Assembly (NCBI RefSeq): GCF_027531905.1
Contig: NZ_JAPZSU010000043.1
Coordinates: 1-64,000, forward strand
From: Flavobacterium sp.
Lineage (GTDB): Bacteria; Bacteroidota; Bacteroidia; Flavobacteriales; Flavobacteriaceae
Direction of reading: 5' to 3'
Length of the DNA stretch: 64,000 nt
The number at the start of each line of letters is the position of its first letter. The stretch's first letter is position 1. The notes under the pieces were generated by a model that saw only the letters and a list, made by a program, of their open reading frames with translations, was not told where the DNA came from and searched no databases. Below, in pieces: positions 25,507-36,169 of this stretch. The translations under genes and the position numbers were made by a program.

Positions 25507-27342
25507 TTATTTAATTTCTAAAATTAAAGCCGATTTTGGGGCAACTTCTAGTGTTCCATTGATATTTATTTCTTTACCACTTAGCGCATCTTTTGCCTTG
25601 AAGTTGGAAGGAATCATGTCTTGATAGGTTTTCATATCCAATGTGATTTTTTTATCGTTTTTATTCAAAATCACCATTATTTTTTGAGTGTCGTTGTATC
25701 GGAAATAGACGTAAGCATCATTTTTTTCGGGTGCATAATGTTTGAATTTTCCATTGTGAATAGCGGTGGCTGTTTTTCTCCAATTGAAAAGATGGGTAAA
25801 GAATTTTTGCGCCTCTACTTCTTCATTAGTTAATCCTTTTCCAGTGACAGCATTTTTGGAATCTCCTTCCCAACCGCCATAAAAATCGACCCTTCTGAAT
25901 CCATCATTACCTGGTTTTTCTTGTCTGTACAATAATTCAGTTCCATAATACATTTGCGGAATTCCTCGCATAGTTGCATATAAGGTCATGGCTAATTTCC
26001 AATGGTCCAGATTGTGTTGTAATCTAGTATAAATACGGTCCATATCGTGATTGTCTGGAAAAATCAGCAAATTATTGGGGTTCGGAAATTGATAATCTTG
26101 CCCCATACCTCTGTATACTTCTTTCCATGTTGATTCCCAATCATTTTTATTGTTCAAGGCTTTTACCAAATTATCGGTTAGAGCAAAGTCCATTAACGAA
26201 GGCAAATAACATTGGTATCCGTCTACATTTTTTTTGTCTTTTTGCCAATAAGCAGCGATTTCTGTGACATGGGTCATTTCTTCTCCTACGATATTAAAGT
26301 TGGGATATTCTTCTAGAATGGTTTTGGTCCATTTGGCCAAGAAATCTTTATCAGCATACGAAAAGGTGTCTTCTCTAAATCCAGAAAGTCCAGCATATTC
26401 TATCCACCAAATGGTGTTTTGAGTCAAATAACTCGCCATCAATGGGTTTTTTTGGTTTAAATCGGGCATAGTGGTATCGAACCAGCCATCGGTATAGCCT
26501 TTTTTGTCTTGTTTTGTGGCATAAGGGTCCAAAAGTGTCGATTTCAAGTGATTGGTTCTTGTTTTGGTATCAGGAAAATTAACCCAATCTTTCATTGGCA
26601 TGTCTTTGATAAAATAATATTCTAAACCACAATGATTTAAAACAACATCCCAAATCAAGCCTATGTTTCTTTTTTTGGCTTCTTGAACTAATTTCTTAAA
26701 ATCTTCATTGGTTCCATAGCGAGGATCGATTTTGTAAAAATCGGTAGCAGCATAACCGTGATAGGAATACTTTGGCATATTGTTTTCTAGTAATGGCGTA
26801 TTCCAAATTTGAGTATACCCAAGCGATTGAATGTAATCTAAGTTGTTAATAATTCCTTGAATGTCACCACCGTGTCTTCCATTTTCGTCAGCGCGATTGG
26901 CTTTTTCTAAACTACCGGGCAGATTATCGTTTTTGGGATTACCATTTGCAAAACGATCAGGCATTATTAAGAGTATAGCATCTTTGTTAGAGAAACTTTC
27001 TCTGTTGGCGCTGTTGTTTTCTCTTGCCAATAAGGGAAAATCTTTAGTAATGATAGTTTTACCCTTTTTCTTGAAGTCAATTTTAGCTTTTCCAACTTTA
27101 GTATCGGGAGCAATATTGATTGTCACAAAAAGATAGTTTGGATTCTCAACTTTTTCTGTTTTTACAATACTTACTCCTTCGTATTTTGTTGTAGGTTCTA
27201 AATCTTGAATATGGTTTCCGTAGACCAATAAAGTGATTTGATTGAGTTTCATTCCCACCCACCAATTGGCTGGTTCAATGCGTTGGATTTGTGCTTGAAT
27301 TGTTGTAGAAATGAGAATTAAGAAGAGCGCTAATTTTTTCAT
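25507..27342 (-). CDS. Glycoside hydrolase family 13 cyclomaltodextrinase/neopullulanase-like
   Basis: A 611-aa secreted enzyme (signal MKKLALFLILISTTIQAQ; start at 27342). An N-terminal beta-sandwich domain (residues 20-110) of cyclomaltodextrinase type precedes the TIM barrel. GH13 conserved regions are present: I DVVLNHC, II GFREDTF with the nucleophile Asp, III GEEMTHV with the acid/base Glu, IV FPDNHDMDR. IQSLGYTQIWNTPLLEN is another barrel landmark. The C-terminal domain ends in LEVAPKSALILEIK. It would hydrolyse alpha-1,4 links of maltodextrins or pullulan. Similar to SusA-type enzymes, but no SusC/D genes are nearby. Confidence 0.93.
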   Translation of the reverse strand: MKKLALFLILISTTIQAQIQRIEPANWWVGMKLNQITLLVYGNHIQDLEPTTKYEGVSIVKTEKVENPNYLFVTINIAPDTKVGKAKIDFKKKGKTIITKDFPLLARENNSANRESFSNKDAILLIMPDRFANGNPKNDNLPGSLEKANRADENGRHGGDIQGIINNLDYIQSLGYTQIWNTPLLENNMPKYSYHGYAATDFYKIDPRYGTNEDFKKLVQEAKKRNIGLIWDVVLNHCGLEYYFIKDMPMKDWVNFPDTKTRTNHLKSTLLDPYATKQDKKGYTDGWFDTTMPDLNQKNPLMASYLTQNTIWWIEYAGLSGFREDTFSYADKDFLAKWTKTILEEYPNFNIVGEEMTHVTEIAAYWQKDKKNVDGYQCYLPSLMDFALTDNLVKALNNKNDWESTWKEVYRGMGQDYQFPNPNNLLIFPDNHDMDRIYTRLQHNLDHWKLAMTLYATMRGIPQMYYGTELLYRQEKPGNDGFRRVDFYGGWEGDSKNAVTGKGLTNEEVEAQKFFTHLFNWRKTATAIHNGKFKHYAPEKNDAYVYFRYNDTQKIMVILNKNDKKITLDMKTYQDMIPSNFKAKDALSGKEININGTLEVAPKSALILEIK

Positions 27343-27526
27343 TGCAATCATTTTATTTAGAAATATTTTTTTTGTATTCTCTATAGAATTTCAATAATGA
27401 AAATACAATATCCCTAAATTTACATTTATTGAAATAAATTAAATCTGATCTTAACTTTTATTTTAGGAAATTCCGTTACGCAAACGATGGTAGTTTGAAA
27501 AAAATAAGTTGAAAAAAATAGTCGTT

Positions 27527-30500
27527 TTATCGTTTCAGAGCAAAATGGCCTTTAATTTCTCGGCCATCTTCAAGTACGACTGTGTACCAATAGTCATCTG
27601 AAGGTAAGGGCTGTCCATTAAACGTTCCGTCCCAACCATTGCTATTAGGGAAAATTTGTTTTAGTAATTTACCGTATCGGTCAAAAATACGAATCACAGA
27701 TTTCGAGTTGGCGACGGTATTGGTTCCTTTAACATTCCAATAATCGTTATATCCATCTCCGTTTGGAGTGAAGTATTTGGGAGCTCCAACCACGGCCACT
27801 TCTTTACTTACAATTCCACATCCATTTTTATCATTTACATAAATTGTGTGAATGCCAGAAGGGATGTTCTCAAACACATTTGAAGAAATAAATGGACCTG
27901 AGGCGTCATCTAAACTGTATTCATAATCTCCTTGGCCACTAACATTGATTGTAACTTTGTTTACATCAGTCAAATCAACAATTTCAACCGATACTATTTT
28001 GGCAATGTCCGATGCGGTTACTTTTATGGTTCTAGTTCTGCTGCATCCTTGTGGAGTAACAACATCAACGGTATAGAGCCCTTCGCTATTTACATTTAGA
28101 GTGTAATTTTTTTGTCCTGTTAGTACAGTTCCGTCTTTTTTCCAAACATAGGTGTAATTAGTTGTTGGACTTCCATCATTAATTCCTCCATTGAGTTGTA
28201 CCGAGAAGGTCGGTAAATTTGTACATACCAAGGTATCTTCAGACCCATCGGTATTCAAATTAATATTGGGCAATGGATTAAGCACAAAAGCCAACAGGGT
28301 TTCTTCTATGCAAGTGGTGTTCTTTGGGTTTTCAACCGTTGCTCTAATGTTTTGCGTAGCGGTGGTGAACGGATTAGGTAGCGGACTTGGTAAAGGAGTA
28401 TTGTTGGCATCAAAATAGCGAACCACCATTCCCGTTTGCCCCTTTAATAATTGGCTTTCTATAGTGCTGGTATCAAAAGTATTTAAACCATCCGTATCAC
28501 TAGGGTTGGCATCATCACAAGCAGCAGGAATAGTTACTGCATTGGCTACGGGATGAACGTCTACTATGAATTTGATGGTGGTTTCGTCATAACAAGGAAT
28601 GCCATTGTTGGTGTTGGTAATGCTATTTGTTACTCGAGCTTTTATGGTTTGTGATTTAGTCGAAAAACTAGACGGAAATGGACTAGGCAACGGATTGTTA
28701 TTTTCATCAAAATAGGTAACCGCAACGTTGGTTTGACCTTTTAATAAATCAGATTGTAAGGTTGCCGTATTGAAAGTAAAAATACCGTCATTGCTAATTT
28801 CATCACATTCTTTGTAATCTGTAATTGGATTTGCAACAGGTAATTTTTCAACGGTTAATGTTACATAATTTCCTAAACCAAAACAAGCGTTGTCAAGAGT
28901 AGAATCGACGCGCACAAAAATAGGATGTTGATTTGCTATGGTATTTCTATAGGAAGCAGTATTCGTGATTTCGTTGGTTTCGGCTAGGGCATCGGCTAAA
29001 TTTGGAAAATATTTTATAGTGTAAGCGGTAGAAGGGGAAGGTAATAATGCTTGAATGTCAGTAGTAACGCTACTAAAGTTAAAGGTTGCGATTCCGTCTT
29101 TGTCATCGTTTGCGGCATCTACATAATCATCGCAAACTGTAAAATTTCGTTTAAAAGTTGTTGGAATTTGTGTAGCCGAAACAATTAATTTTATCTCACT
29201 TGTACTAAAGCATCCATTGGCGTTTTCTACTCTTGCCCAAACGCTACCGATGCCACTAGTATATTTGGTCGGGTCTGCAATTTTTGTTGCCACATCATTG
29301 GCTGTAGCTCCAGCAGCCGTTTTGAAATAGGTAAAAGTTTCATTTAAATAGTTTGCACTGATGAAGCTATTTTTTTCGGTGAGATTAAAATCGGAGATAC
29401 CGTCAATGTTATCATCGCATTGCTTTAACGTGATACTTGTGGCTACGGTTGGGAGCGCTAATGTGGTTAATGTTGCGGCAGCAGAGGTTAAACCACAGGA
29501 GTTTCCAACTCTGTTTAATTGCACACGATAGCTGTAGCTATTCATACTGGCTGCAATGGCATTGACTTGTAGTGTTTTGGTTGTAACGCCAGCATAGTTT
29601 GCGTTATTCGTTAGGGTAGTCCAAGTAGTGCCATCGGTACTCAATTCCCATTGGAAACTGTCTGCATTTGATACCACTTCAAAAGTAGTGCTTTGCAATA
29701 AACATTGAGATTTGTTGCTAGGTTGCGTAGTAATGGCAATGGGGGCTCCAATAGTATAATTGGTATTTGGAATAGTATATCCTGTACCCGATGTTACAAT
29801 TCCTTTGTCATTTACCGTTACAGGACTATTTCCTAATAATCCATCAGCGTCACCATCTAGAAAGCCAGCTTCGATGACGTCTTTGCAACCATCATCATCA
29901 CTATCTAATTCAAAATAGTTAAAGTTGCCATCTGCATCCGAATCCGCAATAGTGTATTTCAATTTTCCGCTATCTGGAGCAGTTTCCAAACTGTCTAATA
30001 AACCATTCAAACCAACATTCCCGTCTACTTTGCCATCTTTGTTAGCATCGGTGGCATTGTGACCAGCTTCAATAAGGTCATAAATACCATCATTATCACT
30101 ATCTAAATCGAGTATATCTTTTACAAAATAGACTGTACCATTTACATCTGAATCAGAATTAATAGCAATTAATCCAGGTTCAAAGGCATTATCCAAGCCG
30201 TCTTTATTGGTGTCTACACCAGAGAATGATTTGAATCCTTTTCCTTGTGCTTCAATACTATCTGGAATTCCATCATTGTCACTATCAATATCTATTGCAT
30301 CTGGAATAGTATCTAGGTCTGAATCTTTGTCTACCGTTTGTCCTATATAAAAAGCGGCTCGGTTAGCTACTGTTTCTGAAAGGTTGTAATGCTTAAAAGT
30401 TAAACTACTAACTTTATAACCTTGAATGGTAAAACGTGCAGTGCCTTGTTTTACAGCTGTCGCGCTTTTAAATCGAAAACGGATTTCAAAAGAGGTAAAT

Positions 30501-32551
30501 TCTTTTACACCACTTTCGTAAATGCCATCAAAATTGGTGTCAATAAGCAAGTCACCGAATGGATCTTTAATCGTTAAAGTTTGATTCGTAGGTGCACTTA
30601 CCACAAAATCGCCATCGCCATTGGCAAAATCTCCTGTTGGAGTGGTTTGAACGTTGCCATCAGCTATATAGCGAAAATCAATAATTTCAGGTTTTGTAAA
30701 GTTGATGGTATAAATAGTAGGATTGTTTTTACCAGGCAGAACTTCCGAAACAAAACCATAAACAGGATAGCCCGTTATAGTTCCGGAGCCAGTTACTGTC
30801 GCGTTAAAGTTACTAGCCGAAAGCGTGTTACTTTGGTTAAAAAAGTTTGAGCTACTCTCTATCGTGTTAAGCAGTCCATCATTGTCCCAGTCAATATCAA
30901 TGTTGTTGTTGGTGCCATCATTGTCATCGTCTTTGGCGCAATCACTCACGGGGATTTTATCTGAAAAAACATCGCTCAAACAACCAGAAATACTTCCTCT
31001 AACTTGATAATAGCCTGGTGTAGTTGGTGTATAGGAATTGGTAGTAGCCGATGGAATAGCTACATCATCTTTGTACCATTGAAACGTATCATAAGCCGAT
31101 AAGCTACTAATTTTTAAAACAACATTTGGAATACACGATGAGGTACCCACAGCGATTTTATCAGATACAATTTCTGGTTTTAAATCAAAACCTGAATAGT
31201 AACCCCCATAGGTTGCCGCTCCGTTTGTAGCAAAATAAGAAACATAAACTTGTTTGGTCGATTTTACAGCTATATTTCCTGTCAAATTAGAAACAGTGTA
31301 TTTTACAAAGTTTGTATTTCCAGTAATCGGTTGCGGGCTTGCACCAATAGGAGCGTTGTTAATTAAAACAGTTGCTCCAGTTTCGGTAATTATATTCAAG
31401 CCACCATCATAAAAAGTACTTCCAATTTCTTGAATGTTAGGAATGTTATCCACTACATTCGGTGTCGAACAATTCAAAGGTGGGACAAAAAACATGTTTT
31501 GATTAGCAGGTGAGGTTGTTCCACCAATACTTTGGTAGGCAAAAACTTTTTCAGAAGTTTTAATATACAAACTACCGTTACTGAATTGAGATCCATCAAT
31601 AGCGATATATTCTCCTTTGTTTAAGGTTGTAAAAGGAGTAGAATTTCCATTCAAAAAAACGCTTGTGCCGTCAAAATGTGCTACAAGCAAGACCCGCTCC
31701 AATTCATCTGTTCCAAAGCCCTTACCAAAAATATACTCGGTTCCTGTTCGTCCCAGAGGAACAATTTGATCAAAACCTACATCTCGTCCTATTGGACTAC
31801 CAGCACCATTAACCACGGTGCTATTGCTTCCACAAAACGAACCCGCGTTAACCGCCACCGCTTTATCCGATTCTACCAAGGCACCAATCATTTTTCCGCT
31901 GTTAGAAGGTGTTCCGCCTGAATTATTATTTTCTAATGCCAGTACGTAACTTTCATTTTTGTTAAGTGTCACGGTTATTGGACCGTTGATCACAGTTCCA
32001 TTGGTCAAAATAGTTCCGACAGGTAGATTAGAAATAGTAACCTTTGTCCCATTTTCAGTAGCTAAAATAGAGGCAAAATTCAATAATGTTGTATCAAAAA
32101 GTGGATTCAACATCGCTCCTAAGCGGAAAGTTTTTCCCAAAGCGCTATTCCCTTTTGAAACCAATCCACCAGCATGATTATAACCTCCAAAACCACTTCT
32201 TGCTGCATTCACGCGAATATTGGCATACACCAAATCTTCAGCTTCAATTATATAGCCTTTATTTTTAACAATACCAATGGTGTTTTTTGGGGTAAACAAT
32301 TGCGTAAAATCCCCCGTTCCAATAAAATAACGAAAAGGAGTTACATTATTCACTACACCCGTAATTACGTTACCACCATTTTCAATGATTTTAAACGGAA
32401 CATCTTTAGTGTTTGGAGTAGAAATATAAATATAATGATCTTCCACTATACCCGATTGAGCCGTAATAGGAGGCAAATAATGCGTTTTACTAAACTGAGC
32501 TTGAGAAGCCACAACAAAAAGGAGTAAAAAAAAGGAAAATAGGTTTTTCAT
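27527..32551 (-). CDS. Giant T9SS type B surface protein with IgGFc-binding-like N-terminus
   Basis: A 1674-aa exported protein (start MKNLFSFFLLLFVVASQAQ at 32551). The N-terminal 450 residues resemble the IgGFc-binding domain found in Bacteroidetes adhesins (GKTFRLGAMLNPLF, VAVNAGSFCGSN). Around residues 530-800 are Asp-rich calcium repeats of TSP type 3 form (DIDSDNDGIPDSIEAQGKG). Several Ig/SprB-like repeats with CDD/CDEI motifs follow, for example two related VANAVTIPAACDD and LKGQTGMVVRYFD blocks. The C-terminal FTPNGDGYNDYW...GKLLKQI...GHFALKR is the T9SS type B sorting domain. A cell-surface adhesin or gliding-type filament protein is the likely role. Confidence 0.92.
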   Translation of the reverse strand: MKNLFSFFLLLFVVASQAQFSKTHYLPPITAQSGIVEDHYIYISTPNTKDVPFKIIENGGNVITGVVNNVTPFRYFIGTGDFTQLFTPKNTIGIVKNKGYIIEAEDLVYANIRVNAARSGFGGYNHAGGLVSKGNSALGKTFRLGAMLNPLFDTTLLNFASILATENGTKVTISNLPVGTILTNGTVINGPITVTLNKNESYVLALENNNSGGTPSNSGKMIGALVESDKAVAVNAGSFCGSNSTVVNGAGSPIGRDVGFDQIVPLGRTGTEYIFGKGFGTDELERVLLVAHFDGTSVFLNGNSTPFTTLNKGEYIAIDGSQFSNGSLYIKTSEKVFAYQSIGGTTSPANQNMFFVPPLNCSTPNVVDNIPNIQEIGSTFYDGGLNIITETGATVLINNAPIGASPQPITGNTNFVKYTVSNLTGNIAVKSTKQVYVSYFATNGAATYGGYYSGFDLKPEIVSDKIAVGTSSCIPNVVLKISSLSAYDTFQWYKDDVAIPSATTNSYTPTTPGYYQVRGSISGCLSDVFSDKIPVSDCAKDDDNDGTNNNIDIDWDNDGLLNTIESSSNFFNQSNTLSASNFNATVTGSGTITGYPVYGFVSEVLPGKNNPTIYTINFTKPEIIDFRYIADGNVQTTPTGDFANGDGDFVVSAPTNQTLTIKDPFGDLLIDTNFDGIYESGVKEFTSFEIRFRFKSATAVKQGTARFTIQGYKVSSLTFKHYNLSETVANRAAFYIGQTVDKDSDLDTIPDAIDIDSDNDGIPDSIEAQGKGFKSFSGVDTNKDGLDNAFEPGLIAINSDSDVNGTVYFVKDILDLDSDNDGIYDLIEAGHNATDANKDGKVDGNVGLNGLLDSLETAPDSGKLKYTIADSDADGNFNYFELDSDDDGCKDVIEAGFLDGDADGLLGNSPVTVNDKGIVTSGTGYTIPNTNYTIGAPIAITTQPSNKSQCLLQSTTFEVVSNADSFQWELSTDGTTWTTLTNNANYAGVTTKTLQVNAIAASMNSYSYRVQLNRVGNSCGLTSAAATLTTLALPTVATSITLKQCDDNIDGISDFNLTEKNSFISANYLNETFTYFKTAAGATANDVATKIADPTKYTSGIGSVWARVENANGCFSTSEIKLIVSATQIPTTFKRNFTVCDDYVDAANDDKDGIATFNFSSVTTDIQALLPSPSTAYTIKYFPNLADALAETNEITNTASYRNTIANQHPIFVRVDSTLDNACFGLGNYVTLTVEKLPVANPITDYKECDEISNDGIFTFNTATLQSDLLKGQTNVAVTYFDENNNPLPSPFPSSFSTKSQTIKARVTNSITNTNNGIPCYDETTIKFIVDVHPVANAVTIPAACDDANPSDTDGLNTFDTSTIESQLLKGQTGMVVRYFDANNTPLPSPLPNPFTTATQNIRATVENPKNTTCIEETLLAFVLNPLPNINLNTDGSEDTLVCTNLPTFSVQLNGGINDGSPTTNYTYVWKKDGTVLTGQKNYTLNVNSEGLYTVDVVTPQGCSRTRTIKVTASDIAKIVSVEIVDLTDVNKVTINVSGQGDYEYSLDDASGPFISSNVFENIPSGIHTIYVNDKNGCGIVSKEVAVVGAPKYFTPNGDGYNDYWNVKGTNTVANSKSVIRIFDRYGKLLKQIFPNSNGWDGTFNGQPLPSDDYWYTVVLEDGREIKGHFALKR

Positions 32552-32600
32552 AAGGTAGTTAAAAGCATTATAACGGTTCACCAAATTGTAAAAGGGCTTT

Positions 32601-32709
32601 TTTAGGAGCAGTAACAATAGGCTTTATTGGGCAACATCGTCCCGTTATCCGCTGTATCTTTTCCTTTTTAAAGAAAAAAGGAAAAGGATGCCGCTACTAC
32701 CGGGGCTAA
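32601..32709 (+). repeat. Intergenic hairpin repeat, copy C
   Basis: Full framework: TTTTAGGAGCAG, AGGC, CCCG, ATCCGCTGTATCTTT, stem TCCTTTTT / AAAAAAGGA, AAAGGATGCCGCTACTACC, GGGGCTAA. It lies in the 408-nt gap between the two T9SS type B genes. The rest of that gap (32710-32959) is A/T-rich, and I see no gene in it. Confidence 0.8.
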
Positions 32710-32959
32710 AAGCTAAGACATCGATTTCTTGGTTACAATCAAGAACAATGATTTTTAGATTTTAAAACCAAAAATAGGTTTAATAAGTGGATTAAAAAAG
32801 AGCGATATAAAGAATATTCTCAATTTTTTATGTAAACTCCTGTTGTTTTTTCTATTTTGTTGCTAGAAAACCAAAAAATATAAAATAGAAGAAATCGCTT
32901 AATTCTATTCATTACAGCATTTATTGAAAGCTGTTAATAGTAGAATTAAGCCGAATAAA

Positions 32960-35284
32960 TTATCGCTTTAAACTAAAATGACCTTTAACGATCTTGCCAT
33001 TGGGAATGATAAGTTGAAACCAATAATCATCCGAAGGCAATGCTACTCCTGAAAAAGTTCCGTTCCAGGAATCACTTGCGTTGTTTATCTCCTTAAGAAG
33101 TTTTCCATATCGGTCAAAAATCACAATTCTCGACGGAGGAAGAGCACTCCAATTATTGATTTTCCACGTATCGTTATAACCATCACCGTTAGGGGTGAAA
33201 AAACGAGGATAATCCAATACATAAATCAAATCACTAACAGTTATGCCGCAACCATTTTTATCTCTAATCATAATGGTGTAACTCCCGGGAGCCACATTGG
33301 TAAAAAGAGGATTGTCTTGATAACTTGTACCATCTAACGAAAATTCATAGTCGCCTTTTCCGCTATATTTTATTGTAATGGTGTTTTTATTCCCAGCAAA
33401 ATCTTTTACTTCTGCACTCTCATATATCGCTTTTTCAGAGGGTTTTACTATAAAAGTCTTTGTTTTTTTACATCCCTTGTCGTTAGTAACGGCTACAGTA
33501 TAAGTGCCCACTTGTTGCACAGTAATTGCAGCAGTGGTAGCGCCGGTATTCCATAGATAACTAGTAAATCCCGAATCTACACTCAAATTTAAACTACTTC
33601 CAGTACATAAAAAAGAAGCTTCTTCTTCAAAATTTATGGGATTAAAAGTGTTGACCACCAACGTAATTGGTGTTATACCATAGCAATCCTGACCATTTTT
33701 AATTCGAGCATAAATAGTTTGCTGAAAAGCTTGGGTATTGGTAAAAATAGGAGTTAATTTATTCTTTTCTGCCAAAGCATCGGCAAACGAAAGGTAGTAC
33801 TCTGCCCCTAAGCCAGCAGGCAAACCATTCAAAAGCTTTGGGGTAACAAGTGTTGCCAAATCAAATTTATACAATCCATCTTGTGTACCATCTTCGTCAC
33901 AAACAGCAATAGGATTCGGACTCGGGACCACTGTGGTAGCTGTACTCAACGTAACACTCGCAATTTTAGAACAATCAAAGGAAGAACTTGCCTTCACATA
34001 AAGCACTTGATTTGAACTCGTATTGCTGAAGGAAGTTAAATTAGTTATAGCATTGGTCGAGTTTTGAGCGTCTACCAAGCTAAGGTGCCAAGAAGTTTTT
34101 GTAATATTTGTGTCATTACTTTTTATGTTGGCATCTGTGGTGGTCAAATCAAAAGTGGTTAAACCGTCTCCATCAATGTCGCATTGCACTAGTGTACGGT
34201 TATTCAATATCAAATCTGGGGTAAACTCTATTTTTATTTCTTCAGAAATAATACAAGTTGGAGAAAAAGCCACGTCTACTCTGTACGTTCCTGCCGAGCT
34301 AACTTGGTAGGTAGGTTGGTTGGCGCCTGGTATTTTTATTCCATTTTTGAACCATTCAAATGAATTGGTTGCGGGTAAATTAGTATTCAAAAGCAGTTGT
34401 TCTCCAAAACATATCGGATTTTTAGTAGCCAATAAGCGATCTGGACCCAAATCGATTTTGGCACTAAAACTTCCAGCTTCAATAAAAACTGCCGAATCAT
34501 AAACTTCTTCTCTATCATCGGCAACAACTAATTTAATGTGATAGGTTTTGCCAGCAGTAACTTTGGTTTCAGCAGTTAAGACTTTGGTTTGCCCCGCATA
34601 ATTGATTGGACTATTGAAAGTATTGTATCCCCCAAAATAGATTTCGTTTTGGGCAGGACATCCTGGGATAACATTATTGCTAGTGGGTACAGGGTTGATC
34701 AACGGATGAACACTAGTTGAAGCTACAGGAATTGTTGTTCCAGGCAAAACAGCTAAATTTTTGTAAGGAGTAGTGCTTCCTTTCTCTTTGATTAAAAAAG
34801 CAAAACCGTCTGAGTATTGACAGGGATAATATAATTGGTATTCATTGGATGCAAAAAAATAATTAAAGCTCACATAATCTGTCAGAGGAACAAAATCAAA
34901 TTCTATGACAGATGCATTAATACTCGAAATGCCAAGAGCTGCATCTAAATCAGCATCTCCTCCCCAGTTTTTAGAGCCTCCGCCTCTTTGATTATCTATG
35001 TAGGGACCTGGAGTGTTATTACTGCTCCATGTACTCAAAAAGATTCCTTGTTTAAAAGGAAATGCACTGCCGTTAAAATCAAAAAAACCTAAACTTTTTT
35101 TACCCGTTGTAAAGGTGTCGCCTGTTTCTTTAAAATTAGAAACTTGAGCACATGAACTATTGACCAACACTTTTTCAACTAAATGTTGAGTAGTAAACGT
35201 ATCGTCTACCTTGATGTATTGCGCCTTTGCTTCTTGAAAAAAACAAAAAACAACTAGTAAAAAAAGTAAGGAATTTGTTTTCAT
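32960..35284 (-). CDS. T9SS type B protein with choice-of-anchor L domain
   Basis: A 774-aa exported protein (signal MKTNSLLFLLVVFCFFQEAKA). Residues 25-280 match the choice-of-anchor L domain: DTFTTQHLVEKVLVNSSCAQ at the start, FDFVPLTDYVSFNYFFASNE and the FAFLIKEKGS strand. Ig-like repeats follow, one with the LYVKASSSFDCSK pattern. The type B sorting domain closes it: FFTPNGDGYNDTW, RYGKLLKEI and a final GHFSLKR. It is next to the giant protein at 27527 in the same orientation, with a 408-nt gap. Such pairs decorate the outer surface through the T9SS; the ligand is unknown. Confidence 0.93.
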   Translation of the reverse strand: MKTNSLLFLLVVFCFFQEAKAQYIKVDDTFTTQHLVEKVLVNSSCAQVSNFKETGDTFTTGKKSLGFFDFNGSAFPFKQGIFLSTWSSNNTPGPYIDNQRGGGSKNWGGDADLDAALGISSINASVIEFDFVPLTDYVSFNYFFASNEYQLYYPCQYSDGFAFLIKEKGSTTPYKNLAVLPGTTIPVASTSVHPLINPVPTSNNVIPGCPAQNEIYFGGYNTFNSPINYAGQTKVLTAETKVTAGKTYHIKLVVADDREEVYDSAVFIEAGSFSAKIDLGPDRLLATKNPICFGEQLLLNTNLPATNSFEWFKNGIKIPGANQPTYQVSSAGTYRVDVAFSPTCIISEEIKIEFTPDLILNNRTLVQCDIDGDGLTTFDLTTTDANIKSNDTNITKTSWHLSLVDAQNSTNAITNLTSFSNTSSNQVLYVKASSSFDCSKIASVTLSTATTVVPSPNPIAVCDEDGTQDGLYKFDLATLVTPKLLNGLPAGLGAEYYLSFADALAEKNKLTPIFTNTQAFQQTIYARIKNGQDCYGITPITLVVNTFNPINFEEEASFLCTGSSLNLSVDSGFTSYLWNTGATTAAITVQQVGTYTVAVTNDKGCKKTKTFIVKPSEKAIYESAEVKDFAGNKNTITIKYSGKGDYEFSLDGTSYQDNPLFTNVAPGSYTIMIRDKNGCGITVSDLIYVLDYPRFFTPNGDGYNDTWKINNWSALPPSRIVIFDRYGKLLKEINNASDSWNGTFSGVALPSDDYWFQLIIPNGKIVKGHFSLKR

Positions 35285-35299
35285 AGTACAGCAAATATA

Positions 35300-36136
35300 C
35301 TATAAATCACGTTTTTTTAATATTTTATAAGACAAGAAATTAAAAATAACTGTCCATGCCAAAACAATTAGAATGGCGGTAATTGCTACCCCGTAATCTT
35401 TGGTATTTTCGACCCCAATTTGACTGCCAATAGTTTTTACTAACGATAATCTAGAAAAAGGTTCTACAATTAAATTTGACATGGCTTCCAATGGAAAAAA
35501 TTGGGTAATATAACCTGCCATTGGACTATCAGGGAAAGCTTCAAAGGTTAAAAACCCTTTTACAAAAGCTTCAATAAATGATAAAACCAACAAAAATCCC
35601 AATGCAAAAGCGGAACGTTTAACCAAAATTCCTAAGAACAAACACAAAGAAAAGAAACCAGTTAGTTTTACAAAAAAGGCAAAGACGTATTCTAAATCAG
35701 AGAATATAATGCTTACCTCAGTGTAGGAAGAGAAACACAATCCCAGAATTAAACTCATTACAAAAACAAATACAGTCGAAGCTAAGGCAAAAGCAACTAC
35801 CGTCAAAAATTTAGAAAGCACTAGTTCTTTTTTACTCATGCCGTCGATGAGGTTTTGTTTTAATGTGCCATAACTGTACTCATTGGCCATCATCGATACA
35901 ATGACAATTGCCAAAAAGAATTTTAAGATAGCAGCGATATAAGTGTTAAAATGCCAAATAAAAGGAAAGTTAAAAATCCCCATCTCTGCCAGATGAAATT
36001 GGAAAGCACCCAAATCAAATTTGATGGATGCAATTAAGGCAATGAAGGAAAGTAGAATAAAATAAGTAAGCGTAAGGACTCTACTGGCTTTGTTTAACCA
36101 GATTTTTTGAAGTTCTATAGAAAGTAATCGTTTCAT
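35300..36136 (-). CDS. ABC transporter permease (ABC-2 type)
   Basis: A 278-aa membrane protein with six hydrophobic segments. It begins MKRLLSIELQKIWLNKASRV, the typical N-terminal stretch of ABC-2 permeases that belong to short two-gene exporters. Between TM2 and TM3 is MANEYSYGTLKQNLIDGMSKKELVLSKFLTV, the conserved cytoplasmic loop that contacts the ATPase. It ends with the basic SYKILKKRDL. The partner ATPase is 33 nt upstream. Substrate unknown; such pairs export lipids, peptides or ions. Confidence 0.9.
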   Translation of the reverse strand: MKRLLSIELQKIWLNKASRVLTLTYFILLSFIALIASIKFDLGAFQFHLAEMGIFNFPFIWHFNTYIAAILKFFLAIVIVSMMANEYSYGTLKQNLIDGMSKKELVLSKFLTVVAFALASTVFVFVMSLILGLCFSSYTEVSIIFSDLEYVFAFFVKLTGFFSLCLFLGILVKRSAFALGFLLVLSFIEAFVKGFLTFEAFPDSPMAGYITQFFPLEAMSNLIVEPFSRLSLVKTIGSQIGVENTKDYGVAITAILIVLAWTVIFNFLSYKILKKRDL

Positions 36137-36169
36137 GATTTATTTTTTGAGAAGGTTAAGAGATAAAAA

